From the NCBI GenBank assembly GCA_013360195.1, contig JABWCQ010000008.1, positions 62,001-126,000 on the forward strand: a stretch of 64,000 nt of DNA. The letters run 5' to 3'. Both the position numbers and the translations under genes were made by a program. The stretch comes from a bacterium. Lineage in GTDB: Bacteria; Electryoneota; RPQS01. The first letter of the stretch is position 1. Every line of letters starts with the position of its first letter. The notes beneath the pieces are model-generated. The model made no database searches and had not been told where the DNA came from. It saw nothing but the letters and a program-made list of their open reading frames with translations. Below, one piece after another: positions 22,345 through 31,994 of the stretch.

Positions 22345-22376
22345 AAAGGGTCACCCGCAAGAGTGACCCTTTTTTT
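22345..22376 (+). terminator. Rho-independent terminator of the acyl-CoA cluster
   Basis: AAAGGGTCAC (22345-22354) and GTGACCCTTT (22363-22372) pair perfectly over 10 bp with an 8-nt loop, running into a T tract that ends at 22376. Confidence 0.92.
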
Positions 22377-22381
22377 CTTCT

Positions 22382-24022
22382 CTACTTTCGAAGCGTTTTG
22401 CCGTCACGCGGCACCTTCCAAGTCAGTCCGACGGCTTCACCCAGCGTCGGCGCCAAATCCTCCGGCCCGCATAGCACCGCAGAACGTCCCGACCCGAATG
22501 AACCACCCATCAGAAACATTGGCACGTGCAAATCGTAGTCGTGGCATGAGCCGTGATTCGACGTGGTTCCGTCGCTTTGCCAGTACGGTTTCGGATGGAA
22601 ATAGGCGTCGCTTGACCTGCCCGGATAGAAGTTGTTCGCAACATGCGAGCGCAGCGTGGAATCTGAAATCGCAAGCACATCGTCTCGTGTCAATGTCAAC
22701 ACGACGTCCGCCACTCCGGGCTGGTCGCGCAGCCAGTTCACTGCCCGAGTTGCCGTCTCCCGCAACTCAAGCTGCGCCTGCCGAATCGCGTCCCGGTCAA
22801 AGTTAACATCGGGAATTCCCAATTCAACGACAAAATCCGAGGAACTGTGCGCTTCCGCGTCCACGTCACTTTGCAGCGCTTGATTCAAATCCGCCTTCAT
22901 CGTCTTGAAAGAGAATCTGCCACCAAGACCCTCGGCAATTTGCGTCGATTCAAACGGCGGGCACACTCCGTGGTCAGCACTCAAGGCAAACAGGTAGTTC
23001 CCACGGCCGACTGTGGTATCCAGAAGTGTCAGTAACTCCGCGATCACTTGATCGGTGCGAAGCGTCATGTCCAAAGTCTCATGACTTAACGAGCCGAACA
23101 CATGACCGCAGATGTCGTTACTTGAAAAACTAATCCAAAGCAAGTCGGGTATGTCGTCTTGCCCCAACTTCTCCTCGGCAATGCACGTCTTTGCCAATCC
23201 GAACAGCCACTCGTTGCCAAAGGGAGACGATTTCAGCGCGGCTCCGTACTCCTTCAGTTTCAACGTATCAAAGGCCGGCATGACCTTCGGCAACGTGTTG
23301 GACAGCCCGACGTTTCCTCCCCGTTCATAGTCGGAGCTATCCGGATCACAGCGGGTGTAGTATTCGCTGATACCGAATCTGTCCCACGTTCGATTCTGGT
23401 ACTGAGAAATTCCCTCGTTGTACTCTCGACACCATTCCGGAATGCTGACTCCGTAATATGAACTTGATTCGAATCCGCCTTCCAGACCGTTCGCCCAGAG
23501 CACTCCAGTGGGATTTTTCCCACCCATTGCAATAGCAGCGCGGTCCTTGAGGGACATGCTCCAAATTCCTGCCTCTGTCCCGAATTTGCTGCGCCAGGCA
23601 TCTGAAAGGCCGTCCACCAGAATGTTTTCAGGGCAATGGGACGTTCCTGCAACGTTTGCACCTCCTGTAGAGGGCAGCGGATGCACGCCGTCACATTGAA
23701 CACAGTATTCATTCGAGCCGTCCGGATTGCGCCAGCCGTTCCCCACTATGCCATGAGTTTTCGGATCACAGCCCGTCGCAATTGTTGCGTGTCCCGGACC
23801 TGTTTCCAAAACTCCATGGCGGTACCGGCATTCCGTGAAAAACACCCCGTCGCTGTCCAACCGCTTGAAACCTCCGTCCGAGAACAGGTCCATGTTGTCC
23901 GCAATCAGAGTGATAGGCAGTTGATCGATGACCACCACAACCGTTAACGGAGGAGCAGACTGTGCATAGACTCCGCATGCCAGCAATGCAAGGAGTGTGA
24001 GAATTGTGTTCAAGTGGTTCAT
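22382..24022 (-). CDS. Exported alkaline phosphatase-superfamily enzyme (PafA-like)
   Basis: A 546-residue periplasmic or surface phosphatase with a signal peptide (residues 1-20, ending GVYA). The first zinc-ligand region is VVVVIDQL (Asp33). The nucleophile is predicted as Thr74 in ETGPGHATIATG, the arrangement of PafA-type phosphatases, where threonine replaces serine. Further metal-ligand motifs are LWISFSSNDICGHVFG and SADHGVCP. The GPGHAT...HGIVGN layout is close to PafA (phosphate-irrepressible monoesterase) but phosphodiesterase activity is also possible in this superfamily. It is preceded by GGAAGG as ribosome-binding site. Confidence 0.85.
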   Translation of the reverse strand: MNHLNTILTLLALLACGVYAQSAPPLTVVVVIDQLPITLIADNMDLFSDGGFKRLDSDGVFFTECRYRHGVLETGPGHATIATGCDPKTHGIVGNGWRNPDGSNEYCVQCDGVHPLPSTGGANVAGTSHCPENILVDGLSDAWRSKFGTEAGIWSMSLKDRAAIAMGGKNPTGVLWANGLEGGFESSSYYGVSIPEWCREYNEGISQYQNRTWDRFGISEYYTRCDPDSSDYERGGNVGLSNTLPKVMPAFDTLKLKEYGAALKSSPFGNEWLFGLAKTCIAEEKLGQDDIPDLLWISFSSNDICGHVFGSLSHETLDMTLRTDQVIAELLTLLDTTVGRGNYLFALSADHGVCPPFESTQIAEGLGGRFSFKTMKADLNQALQSDVDAEAHSSSDFVVELGIPDVNFDRDAIRQAQLELRETATRAVNWLRDQPGVADVVLTLTRDDVLAISDSTLRSHVANNFYPGRSSDAYFHPKPYWQSDGTTSNHGSCHDYDLHVPMFLMGGSFGSGRSAVLCGPEDLAPTLGEAVGLTWKVPRDGKTLRK

Positions 24023-24095
24023 TTTGAATGCCTTCCCATCGTGTCATTCCCGATTGGACTCTCAAGTGTAACAAGGAATTCAGAAGAAGTCAAGC

Positions 24096-24128
24096 AAAAA
24101 AAAAGAGCCGGAGATATCTCCGGCTCTT
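24096..24128 (-). terminator. Terminator of the subtilase gene (minus strand)
   Basis: A 26-bp perfect palindrome spans 24103-24128 (arms AAGAGCCGGAGAT and its complement). On the minus strand it is followed by a run of nine T, so it terminates transcription of the gene ending at 24148. Confidence 0.92.
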
Positions 24129-24147
24129 AAGCAGTCATCGGGTCTTG

Positions 24148-27100
24148 CTACTTCAACAGCAGCAACTTCTGCATTTGCGTGCCGAGTGCTGACTCAAGCC
24201 GCGCAAAATATACTCCGGTTGCCAGACCCGCGGCATTCCAGCTGAAGCTGTGATTGCCTGCCTGATACAGCCCTTGCGCGACCGTAGCAACTTCACGCCC
24301 TGTCACATCAAACACACGAAGACTCAGCTCCGCGCTTTGCGGCAGTGATACTTGAAGTGTCGTCGTCGGGTTGAACGGATTCGGATAGGCCGGAGCCATC
24401 GCATAAACCGTCGGAATGGTCGGAGCATCGTCAGCGTCAAGCAGCGTGACGTATATTGTGTCGGTCGCGTCGCTCTCGCCGCCTTCGTACAGTGCAGTCA
24501 ACCAATACGCGTGTCCCGCCTCGCCGCTCGGAATTCGAGTGCGATAGGACAACGCGGTTGTCGTGTCCAATTCAAACGAGTCGAGATGAACGATATAACT
24601 TTCCAGGTCGTCCAGTCCGCCTACACTGGCCGGAACGTCCCAGGCAAGGAACAGTGAGTCGTTGGTTCGGGTGAACGTCAAATTCTGCGGCGGATCGAGA
24701 CGATAAACCTCGGCATCAAGGTCTGTCGTCTGTCCGGTCTGAATCGTTCCGGCGACCGCTATCTGCTCATAGCCCGGAATCTGCACCCGCAGCGTGCGCG
24801 GGCCGGCAAAGACGTTGGTGAACGAGTAGTTTCCGTTCGCAGCAACCTGTGCCATCACGTTTCCAAGCCGGACACCGTTCGGCACAGCCGCGCCAAGCAC
24901 GGGATGCGCTGTTATCGTGCCTGACATGTTTCCGGTTGTGCGGGCAGAAGTTCGCGTAGAGAACAGAATCGTCGCGCCAGCCTCAATCGCGAAGGCGCTG
25001 TCGTTCAATGTCGTATTGTAAAGAATTCGCAGACCGGCCAGTTCGCTCGGGCTTTCGATTCCGACGGTGCCGCTGTTCACGACGTCTATATTGCCGTAAA
25101 CATACATGATTTCACAATCACCCGTCGGTGTCGGCCAAACTTCCTGATCAAAAATATGAATCTGTCCCGATATCCGGTTGTTTTCAGTGGCAGGCGGGAA
25201 GTACATGTTTTCGTACTCGATGATGAACACGCCGTTAGCCGGGTCGTACTTCGTCATCACCTGCGAAGGTACCGGCGCAGTGCCGAACTCAAGCTGGTCC
25301 CAGAACAGCGCCAGCATGCCTGACGGGCCGGCCGGATGAGGGATGATGGTGTTGGCATTTCGTCGATCCGGATCTTCGCCTGCCGCAACCCAGCCGTTTT
25401 CGTTAATCGTGATTGAATCGAACCGCTGCCCGTAATAGACGAAGGTAAACGGCATCTCGACAAATACCGAGGCATCAAAGATATCCGGGAAGTCATGCAC
25501 CGTTCCGCCCGTCATGTCCGCCCAATTATAGGTCGGCGGCAGACCGTTATCATAGCGATCAAAGGCGCGGTATCCGTAACTGTCCGGTCCGACATTTTGC
25601 GAGCGGCGGGTGTTGAATCGGACCAAGACCTGATTCGTTTCGTCCGTGGTCACAGGGAAGGACGTATCCACCTGCATATCCTGAAATGTCACTTCAAACG
25701 AATACGTGTTCGAGCCGGGCAGCGTGTAGCTGAATTGACCGTCTTCGTCCGTGTTTACCGGACCGACCGGTATGCCCACCGGCTCGACGCGAGCGCCTTG
25801 AACCGGTATGTCATTGCCGATTAAAACGGTTCCCTCAAGGATTCCGGCGGCAACCGGAGTAAGCTCGATATTGACCACGACCGTATCGGAATCCGCAACG
25901 GACATCGTCGTCGAGTATTCTGCAAAGCCGAATGCGCTAACCACAAACGGCAATGTTGAATCGGCGGGCAGCGAAATACGGTAATTCCCCTGTGAATCGG
26001 AAAATCTCACATAGTTGTCACCAGCCTGCACTCGCGCACCCGAAATCGGCGCGCCGGTTGCTCCGCTCGTGACCTGTCCAACCACCCAACCGCGGTCCGC
26101 CGATATCAGCAGCACCGCTTCATAAGCATCGACAAATCCGCGGCCGTTGTTATTGTCATCGCCGGTCGGCGCGTAGTCAATCGCAGTCTGCATCAACACG
26201 CCTTTGATTTCGCGCACGTCGGCGTTGGGGTTCGCTTCGCGCATCAGAGCCACGATACCCGCAACGTGCGGTCCTGCCATTGACGTCCCGCTCAGCTCGC
26301 CAAATTGATTTCCGGGGAAACTCGAATACACGTTTTCACCCGGAGCAATCACTTCCGGTTTGATGGTCACGCCGTCGCAGTCGCTCGGTCCGCGACTGGA
26401 AAAGCTTGCCAGTTCATAGGGAGGGGTCAGGTCAGTCGCGATTGTCGCTCCAACCGAGAAAAAGGTCACTGAGTCAAGCGCGATATTAGCCGGACTGCGG
26501 TGGGACGCTTGTTGAGGTCCTTCATTGCCCGCAGAGAACGTCACAACTGTGCCCGCGGTTTCACACGCGATGATTGCCTCATTCCAATCGGTGAAGCAGT
26601 CAGGATAGCCCAAACCGCTGTAGACACCCCACGAATTCTGTATCACGTCCGGTACATCTTCAATGGTTGAGGGGTCACCGTCCGGGTCCGCAAACCACTG
26701 GTAGCCTTGCAGCACGTCGCTGTCAAAGTCTCCGCCGAATCCGCCAATGGCATTCATCGCAATCCACTCGGCTGCGGGTGCGACTCCCACCGTGTCAAAA
26801 GTGGATGTCGCGCTGCCTGTACCGCAAATTGTTCCCATCACGTGAGTACCGTGGCTGTTGTTGTCCGTCGGAAAGTTCGTGCCGCCGTTCAGCACGTCCA
26901 GCCAGCACTCTTCGTGCGGCGCGTGCGTCCCGCGCCAGCGGCTGCCCAAAGCCACGTGATTCCCGTCCACACCGGTATCCATGTTCGCAACCAAGGTTCC
27001 TTCCCCGGTGTAGCCAAGTTCGTACCAGACTTCTGGCGCACGAATCGAGTTGACACCCGGAGTGCGGTCGTCCAGTGGCCGGCGTGGCGCGCGGTCGCTG

Positions 27101-27549
27101 TGCCGGACCGGCTCGATAAGCTCGATTACCGGAATTGGTTCAACCCATTGAATTGAACCATGCTTTGCCAACTCCTGAAGTGTCGCAAGCTCGCCTTTGA
27201 CTACCACACAGTTGACAATCCAATAGGCCGTGTAACCGTCAATCTTCCCGGCCAGCTTCAGCTCTTCCAAATCTGCAAGCAGCGGCGGCTGCGTTTCACG
27301 CGCGACTCGCTGAAGCTCTTCCACGACAATCTGATGACGAAGCTGGCGAGTCGCCTTCATATTGCGTATGGCAATGTCCATTTCCCGCAAATCAACCCGC
27401 TCCCACAAGTGAAAAATCGCGTTCACCCGTTCGGAAGACGCAAGTTTGCTCCATCTCTCTTCCAGCTCGGGAGAGATATCACCGGCCTGAACTTGAGTAA
27501 CACCAAGCATCAGCACCAGCGCGGGAAGCAGCCACATCAATCGTTTCAT
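24148..27549 (-). CDS. Secreted subtilisin-family (S8) peptidase with accessory domains and T9SS tail
   Basis: A 1133-residue modular protease. The start at 27549 gives a proper signal peptide (MKRLMWLLPALVLMLGVTQVQA) behind GAGGTG. A propeptide-like region follows (to about residue 150), then the S8 domain with Asp191 in NMDTGVD, His233 in NNSHGTHV, oxyanion Asn342 in SAGNEGP and Ser423 in GTSMAGPHVA. Downstream are at least three carboxypeptidase-regulatory-like beta domains (for example GAPISGARVQAGD and IPVQGARVEP), a globular beta domain with VYYGQRFDSITINENGW, a Fn3-like domain, and a T9SS type A tail (YPNPFNPTT to KLLLLK). It resembles bacillopeptidase-F-like enzymes. Expected role is extracellular protein degradation. 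Confidence 0.93.
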   Translation of the reverse strand: MKRLMWLLPALVLMLGVTQVQAGDISPELEERWSKLASSERVNAIFHLWERVDLREMDIAIRNMKATRQLRHQIVVEELQRVARETQPPLLADLEELKLAGKIDGYTAYWIVNCVVVKGELATLQELAKHGSIQWVEPIPVIELIEPVRHSDRAPRRPLDDRTPGVNSIRAPEVWYELGYTGEGTLVANMDTGVDGNHVALGSRWRGTHAPHEECWLDVLNGGTNFPTDNNSHGTHVMGTICGTGSATSTFDTVGVAPAAEWIAMNAIGGFGGDFDSDVLQGYQWFADPDGDPSTIEDVPDVIQNSWGVYSGLGYPDCFTDWNEAIIACETAGTVVTFSAGNEGPQQASHRSPANIALDSVTFFSVGATIATDLTPPYELASFSSRGPSDCDGVTIKPEVIAPGENVYSSFPGNQFGELSGTSMAGPHVAGIVALMREANPNADVREIKGVLMQTAIDYAPTGDDNNNGRGFVDAYEAVLLISADRGWVVGQVTSGATGAPISGARVQAGDNYVRFSDSQGNYRISLPADSTLPFVVSAFGFAEYSTTMSVADSDTVVVNIELTPVAAGILEGTVLIGNDIPVQGARVEPVGIPVGPVNTDEDGQFSYTLPGSNTYSFEVTFQDMQVDTSFPVTTDETNQVLVRFNTRRSQNVGPDSYGYRAFDRYDNGLPPTYNWADMTGGTVHDFPDIFDASVFVEMPFTFVYYGQRFDSITINENGWVAAGEDPDRRNANTIIPHPAGPSGMLALFWDQLEFGTAPVPSQVMTKYDPANGVFIIEYENMYFPPATENNRISGQIHIFDQEVWPTPTGDCEIMYVYGNIDVVNSGTVGIESPSELAGLRILYNTTLNDSAFAIEAGATILFSTRTSARTTGNMSGTITAHPVLGAAVPNGVRLGNVMAQVAANGNYSFTNVFAGPRTLRVQIPGYEQIAVAGTIQTGQTTDLDAEVYRLDPPQNLTFTRTNDSLFLAWDVPASVGGLDDLESYIVHLDSFELDTTTALSYRTRIPSGEAGHAYWLTALYEGGESDATDTIYVTLLDADDAPTIPTVYAMAPAYPNPFNPTTTLQVSLPQSAELSLRVFDVTGREVATVAQGLYQAGNHSFSWNAAGLATGVYFARLESALGTQMQKLLLLK

Positions 27550-27597
27550 GTTTAACACCTCAAGTAAGTTGTCCGTCAAAGACTCCAGCCCAAAAGG

Positions 27598-30024
27598 TTA
27601 TTTGGTAGGTTTCGTTAGTCCGTTACTCCACAGCGCAACCGTCGTCGCGTCCCAGAAATTGTCCACTTCAAACGACGATTCCTTCGGATTGTAGCGCCAC
27701 GACGGTATCCCCGTGCGATGGCGGTCGCGCTTGCTGAGCAGGTGCCCGGCGATGGTTTGCACCAGCGCGTCATCCGGATATTGCTCCAGAGCTTCGATGG
27801 CGTCGTTCAAAGCCTGCTGATGGTCGCCCGCAAGCTCATGATACCAGGCCATGTGGGCGGCAACCCGCCCGTCCCCGGGCTTCAATAGTTCGGCCTCGTC
27901 AAACTGCCGCTTGGCTGCCTCCAATTGGCCGGCCAGCAACAGCATTCTGCCATACTCAAGCCGCAGCCCGGCCACGCCGCTGCGCCGCTTCAGGGCAACC
28001 TGATAGACTGAATCCGCCTTGGCGGTGTGTCCAGCCCAAAATAGCGCCTCGGCATAGCCACGAAGGGCCTCGTCGTCCGTCTCCTGTTCCGAGAGGACTA
28101 TCGTATAATTTACGACAGCTTCAGCAAAATTGCCACAGATAACTTCCCAGTCGGCAACCTCGCGTGTAAGCTGGATGCGCTCAGATTTGGCCGTTTTGGC
28201 CAACCCAGCCTTGACCAAAGGCAGGATTTCCTCAAACTTGCCGTCCGCGAACGCCTTGCTCCATGCCAGCCGCTGATAGGAGGCCGCCTTGTCCGGAAAG
28301 GCCGTCAAGAGGCGTTCGGCATACTCCACCGCGAGGCTGTCTTCGTCTGCGAGAGAGGCTAACCTCGAGATTGCCCGCAGGACGACTTCCGAATGAGGGT
28401 CGCGGGACTCCGCCTTCCGGGCAAATTCCATTGCCGTTTCAAGCTTACCCAGCTCGACCTCATTGTCCGCCGCAGTTATCAAACCAACCGTGTAACAGGC
28501 CTCCACATTTGGTGCGGACATGTAGTATTCAAGTAATTCGACAAATTTTGAATCCAATGCAAACAGCCGCTCCTTCGTGATTTCCCGGGTGTCGAATTCG
28601 TTTCTTCGCGGAGAAAAGTACGAGTTCATACCTTCAGCGAAATACTCCCAGACGCTCGACCCTTGATAGCGGCTCACAAAAATCTCCTCACCCGCCGCGT
28701 CCTTGGCGCTTGCTTCGCGGTAAAGGTCCTCAATCTTCTGCATATCCTCAGGCGGAAAAACTCCGTGAACCTGATGTGTCAGTTCATGCAAGACCGTGTT
28801 ATACCGGTTATAGATCGAGCGCTCGACATCTTCCACACCGGTCACAGTTGTGAACCCCCCGCACCCGCGCACGTCGTCCCACAACCGCGAATCATAGCTG
28901 ATACGCTGATCGGCAATTGTTTCAAGCCCCGGCACTTCAGATAGCTTCTCGTGCAGCGGCTTGATGTAATGCAGGCTGCCGCTTGCAACCAGTACCGGAA
29001 TGTACGCCTGCCACGGTTCAACGGAAATGGCGACCTGCTTTCTATGACGTTCCGACAGCGATTCCCAGTTCATGATATACTTCTCTATCATCGGAATCTG
29101 CGGGAACGGCTTGCCGTCAAATGCTTCCTGATCCGCGTCGCGGTAAATATTCTCACGCAGGCGCATTTGCTCAAGGCACTTTGCCACGCCGTTATGCGCC
29201 CGGCCATATTCAGGCACAAGTTCGAGCGCCGCGAAGAAATGCTCCAGCGCCGACTCAAATTCCCCTTGCATCCATTCTTCTGATCCGTCAATCACGTAGT
29301 CACGCGCACATTTGTTCGATCCGTCACACTTCAAATAGGGACTCGTGGACTCAAGCTCAGTGTAGTTCTTGCGCGCGTAGCCGTTCCCAAGATAGTAGTG
29401 CGCAAACTCATGGTATGAATTCCACTTCAGCACTTCTTCCAGCAAATCCATCGACTCGCTGGTTTCGCCAAGTCGCTGCTTGCACAGCGCAGCTTGAAAG
29501 ATGATCTCGTCTGAAATCTGTTCCGGTGTCCAGGCACTGACCAATAAATCCAGGGCTTCCTGATACTTTTGCTTCTTCTGCAGGACCTTGGAAAGCCCGA
29601 TCTTTCCAAGCCGCTGAAAAACCGGATCGGGATTTGTAAGTGTTGCGCGGAAAAGCGAATCCGCCTTGTCAACTTCCAGAACCGCAAATGCCAGTTCCGC
29701 CTGTGCGAGTTCGCGCGGAGTGGCGATCTTCTCCGACCATTGCTTCAATGCGGGCAAATTCTCCGTCAGCAGGTACCAGGCGACAATCGTCTCGTACTTT
29801 AATGGATCGCCGTCAAAGTCTAGCTCGTCCGGACCGGTATTCTCGATTGCGGATGTCTCCAAATGCCACAGCGCGGGGAAATAGCGCACAACACCGCTTG
29901 TCCATTCCGGCTGAGCAGGAACCGTGCGTGAGGCGAGCATCGTCGCTGCTCGTTCTGCCAACGATTCTTCCGCCCACACAATTGCCGGTACAGTCAGCAA
30001 CACCAAGAGAACTTTACGCCACAT
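27598..30024 (-). CDS. Exported TPR protein with an internal zinc-metallopeptidase (HExxH) domain
   Basis: An 808-residue protein from the start at 30024, supported by AAGGAGG 8 nt upstream. A signal peptide covers residues 1-18 (ending IVWA). TPR-like helical repeats occupy residues 40-290 and again 500-790 (for example VVNYTIVLSEQETDDEALRG). Between them is a metallopeptidase-like segment: VLHELTHQVHG with His413, Glu414 and His417, and SVWEYFAEGMNSYFS about 45 residues later, where Glu464 is a plausible third ligand, as in gluzincins. I do not recognise a named family. It overlaps the ABC ATPase gene by 11 bp and is the last gene of the envelope-transport operon, so it may process the exported cargo. 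Confidence 0.75.
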   Translation of the reverse strand: MWRKVLLVLLTVPAIVWAEESLAERAATMLASRTVPAQPEWTSGVVRYFPALWHLETSAIENTGPDELDFDGDPLKYETIVAWYLLTENLPALKQWSEKIATPRELAQAELAFAVLEVDKADSLFRATLTNPDPVFQRLGKIGLSKVLQKKQKYQEALDLLVSAWTPEQISDEIIFQAALCKQRLGETSESMDLLEEVLKWNSYHEFAHYYLGNGYARKNYTELESTSPYLKCDGSNKCARDYVIDGSEEWMQGEFESALEHFFAALELVPEYGRAHNGVAKCLEQMRLRENIYRDADQEAFDGKPFPQIPMIEKYIMNWESLSERHRKQVAISVEPWQAYIPVLVASGSLHYIKPLHEKLSEVPGLETIADQRISYDSRLWDDVRGCGGFTTVTGVEDVERSIYNRYNTVLHELTHQVHGVFPPEDMQKIEDLYREASAKDAAGEEIFVSRYQGSSVWEYFAEGMNSYFSPRRNEFDTREITKERLFALDSKFVELLEYYMSAPNVEACYTVGLITAADNEVELGKLETAMEFARKAESRDPHSEVVLRAISRLASLADEDSLAVEYAERLLTAFPDKAASYQRLAWSKAFADGKFEEILPLVKAGLAKTAKSERIQLTREVADWEVICGNFAEAVVNYTIVLSEQETDDEALRGYAEALFWAGHTAKADSVYQVALKRRSGVAGLRLEYGRMLLLAGQLEAAKRQFDEAELLKPGDGRVAAHMAWYHELAGDHQQALNDAIEALEQYPDDALVQTIAGHLLSKRDRHRTGIPSWRYNPKESSFEVDNFWDATTVALWSNGLTKPTK

Positions 30025-30706
30025 TTCTATCCTCCTTAATCCGTCCGTCTTCAACTGTTACAATCCGTTTGGCAATTCCCATTACTTTCGGATCGTGTGT
30101 CGAGAAAATAAATGTCGTTCCGTGATTCCGATTCATCTCAAGCATCAACTCAAGCACTGCCATACCCGTATCATGGTCGAGGTTCGCCGTCGGCTCGTCA
30201 GCCAGCACAAGCTGAGGATTGGTTATCAGAGCCCTTGCAACCGCGACGCGCTGCCGCTGTCCGCCTGAAAGTTCATCGGGACGGTGATGCGCATATTCAA
30301 TCAATCCGACTTCCTCCACCAACTCTGCCACTCGCCGATCAAGCTCTGGCTTCGGAACTCGCTGCAACTCTAACGGCAGGCCGACATTTTCCATGACATT
30401 AAACACCGGAAGCAGGTTGAAACTCTGAAAAATAAACCCGATTCGATCCCGTCTGAGCAGCGTCGTCTCTCTGTCGTTCAATCTCGCTGTCTCGAATTGA
30501 CCGAACATCCTTACCGTTCCCGATGTCGGCACATCCAGACAGCCGATCATGTTCAGCAGCGTGGTTTTCCCGCTTCCCGATGGCCCCACAATGCACAGAA
30601 ACTCACCGGCGCCGACGTGCAAGTCCACATCAACGAGCGCGTGGACGATGTGCGTTCCCAATGCATAGTCTTTGCAAATCTTCTCGGTTGTGATGATATC
30701 GGACAT
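30014..30706 (-). CDS. ABC transporter ATP-binding protein (LolD/MacB type)
   Basis: A 230-residue ATPase. Walker A is GPSGSGKTTLLN, the signature motif is LSGGQRQRVAVARAL, Walker B is LVLADEPTANLD, and the H-loop follows in FSTHDPK. The layout with the VGLIEYAHHRPDELSGG stretch is that of the MacB/LolD subfamily, which drives mechanotransmission across the inner membrane through FtsX-fold permeases rather than conventional substrate transport. Two such permeases are encoded upstream at 32634 and 33881, so the complex is likely an asymmetric LolCDE-like pair plus this ATPase dimer. Confidence 0.93.
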   Translation of the reverse strand: MSDIITTEKICKDYALGTHIVHALVDVDLHVGAGEFLCIVGPSGSGKTTLLNMIGCLDVPTSGTVRMFGQFETARLNDRETTLLRRDRIGFIFQSFNLLPVFNVMENVGLPLELQRVPKPELDRRVAELVEEVGLIEYAHHRPDELSGGQRQRVAVARALITNPQLVLADEPTANLDHDTGMAVLELMLEMNRNHGTTFIFSTHDPKVMGIAKRIVTVEDGRIKEDRNVA

Positions 30707-30710
30707 CGTC

Positions 30711-31994
30711 TTAGAAGTGAATGATTATCCGCAGGTCGGTCGAGTAGTGAGCAGGGAGGACGGCCCTCTCGCTTGTCGGCGGCCCGCTCACAAATGACAA
30801 TCCCGCCGCAACATCCACGTCCGGATAACCCAGGAATGTGACCAGCGGATAACCGTAAAGTGTCTGATCAACAGGATCGAATACGAAGTTGCCGCCAATT
30901 GTCCACAAGTCGCGCCAATTGTAAACTCCGCTCGCCGCAAGGTACCACTGGTGCAGCTCCTGCATCGGTTTTGTCAGAAGCAGAATATTCGCATATTCAA
31001 TTGGATTCCCCGGACGAGTTATCCAATAGTACGGATCGGAGACATACCTAAGATTTACGAGATAGTCGGCATATTCGCTGCGATTCAATCCCCATCCTGT
31101 GTAATAGACTTCGGCATAAATAGAGGAGTTGCCCATCAATTTGCTTCCGCCCAACACCGCGCGTGGCTTCCACACTGTGCCCTGTTCCAAATCGAGATAG
31201 TGCCGTAAATTTGAATTTTCGCGCAGCAAGTAAGCGGCTTCGCCATAGACAACCAATGGCCCGCTGTCCCACGAAAACGCTCCGCCAATGTTTGTCTCGT
31301 CATCAAAATTGTGCAGCGCGGTCGCATATAGATCCCACGTACCAACGAGCTTATAGAGACGTGCGCCGGCCATCCGGCTTGTGTTTTGCGGCACTGGTAA
31401 CTCAATCTCGCTGTTGTCACGGTCGGGAGTGTACAGCAGGGATGCCGAAAACCACGGCAGCGTTGCATCCATTCGCGCCAGATAAACTCCCTCCAAGTAC
31501 CTCGTCGGATCCAATGGGTTGGCAGTGCTCTGCAAATTATCTGTCGGTGTATAGGTCATTCCCGTCCCCCAGCGTGCGCGCTGCTTGCCCATCAGAAACG
31601 TCACTCGATCCGAGGGATTCATGAATCCGTAACCCTGATCCAGAACCCAATCAAACTGCTCTGTCGAGTCCGGCTGGTGCGTAAACCGGAATCGAGGCTC
31701 GACGCGATAGCCCGCCCGCTTCTCGTGCGTCCCTCTCAAACTGACGCGCAGCTCGTGCAAATACCACTCGCGCCACTTGCCTGTTTCCGGCGGATAGAGC
31801 CACACATCTCCGCGATCCGGACCCGTGAAGACGGCGTTGTTCTCCAAACGGTACGTCGTTTTCGGCCCTGCCAACGCGGCAAACGCAAGCAGCAGGCTAC
31901 TTGCCCAAACGAGTCGGATCGAACGTGGATTCAGGTACGTCTTCGCGCTCCTTGAGTGTGAGAATCTCGACGCGGGTGAACGCGCCTTCTTCAA
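30711..31994 (-). CDS. Putative outer-membrane beta-barrel protein of the ABC operon
   Basis: About 427 residues if the ATG at 31994 is used. This overlaps the LolA-like gene by 98 bp, and the true start may be further in. A hydrophobic signal-type stretch (WASSLLLAFAALAG) is followed by alternating short beta-strand sequence rich in aromatic residues, ending in STDLRIIIHF, a typical C-terminal barrel strand with a terminal Phe. The segment GKQRARWGTGMTYTPTDN resembles motifs in porin-like proteins of capsule or lipid export (Wzi or DUF1302-like), but I cannot assign it firmly. It lies 4 bp upstream of the ABC ATPase gene. It may be the outer-membrane exit or receptor for the transported molecule. 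Confidence 0.65.
   Translation of the reverse strand: MKKARSPASRFSHSRSAKTYLNPRSIRLVWASSLLLAFAALAGPKTTYRLENNAVFTGPDRGDVWLYPPETGKWREWYLHELRVSLRGTHEKRAGYRVEPRFRFTHQPDSTEQFDWVLDQGYGFMNPSDRVTFLMGKQRARWGTGMTYTPTDNLQSTANPLDPTRYLEGVYLARMDATLPWFSASLLYTPDRDNSEIELPVPQNTSRMAGARLYKLVGTWDLYATALHNFDDETNIGGAFSWDSGPLVVYGEAAYLLRENSNLRHYLDLEQGTVWKPRAVLGGSKLMGNSSIYAEVYYTGWGLNRSEYADYLVNLRYVSDPYYWITRPGNPIEYANILLLTKPMQELHQWYLAASGVYNWRDLWTIGGNFVFDPVDQTLYGYPLVTFLGYPDVDVAAGLSFVSGPPTSERAVLPAHYSTDLRIIIHF

Noticed and set aside
22345-22376. Terminator for the minus-strand phosphatase as well
   Set aside because: On the minus strand the stem is followed by CAAT rather than a T-run, so I assign it only to the plus-strand cluster.
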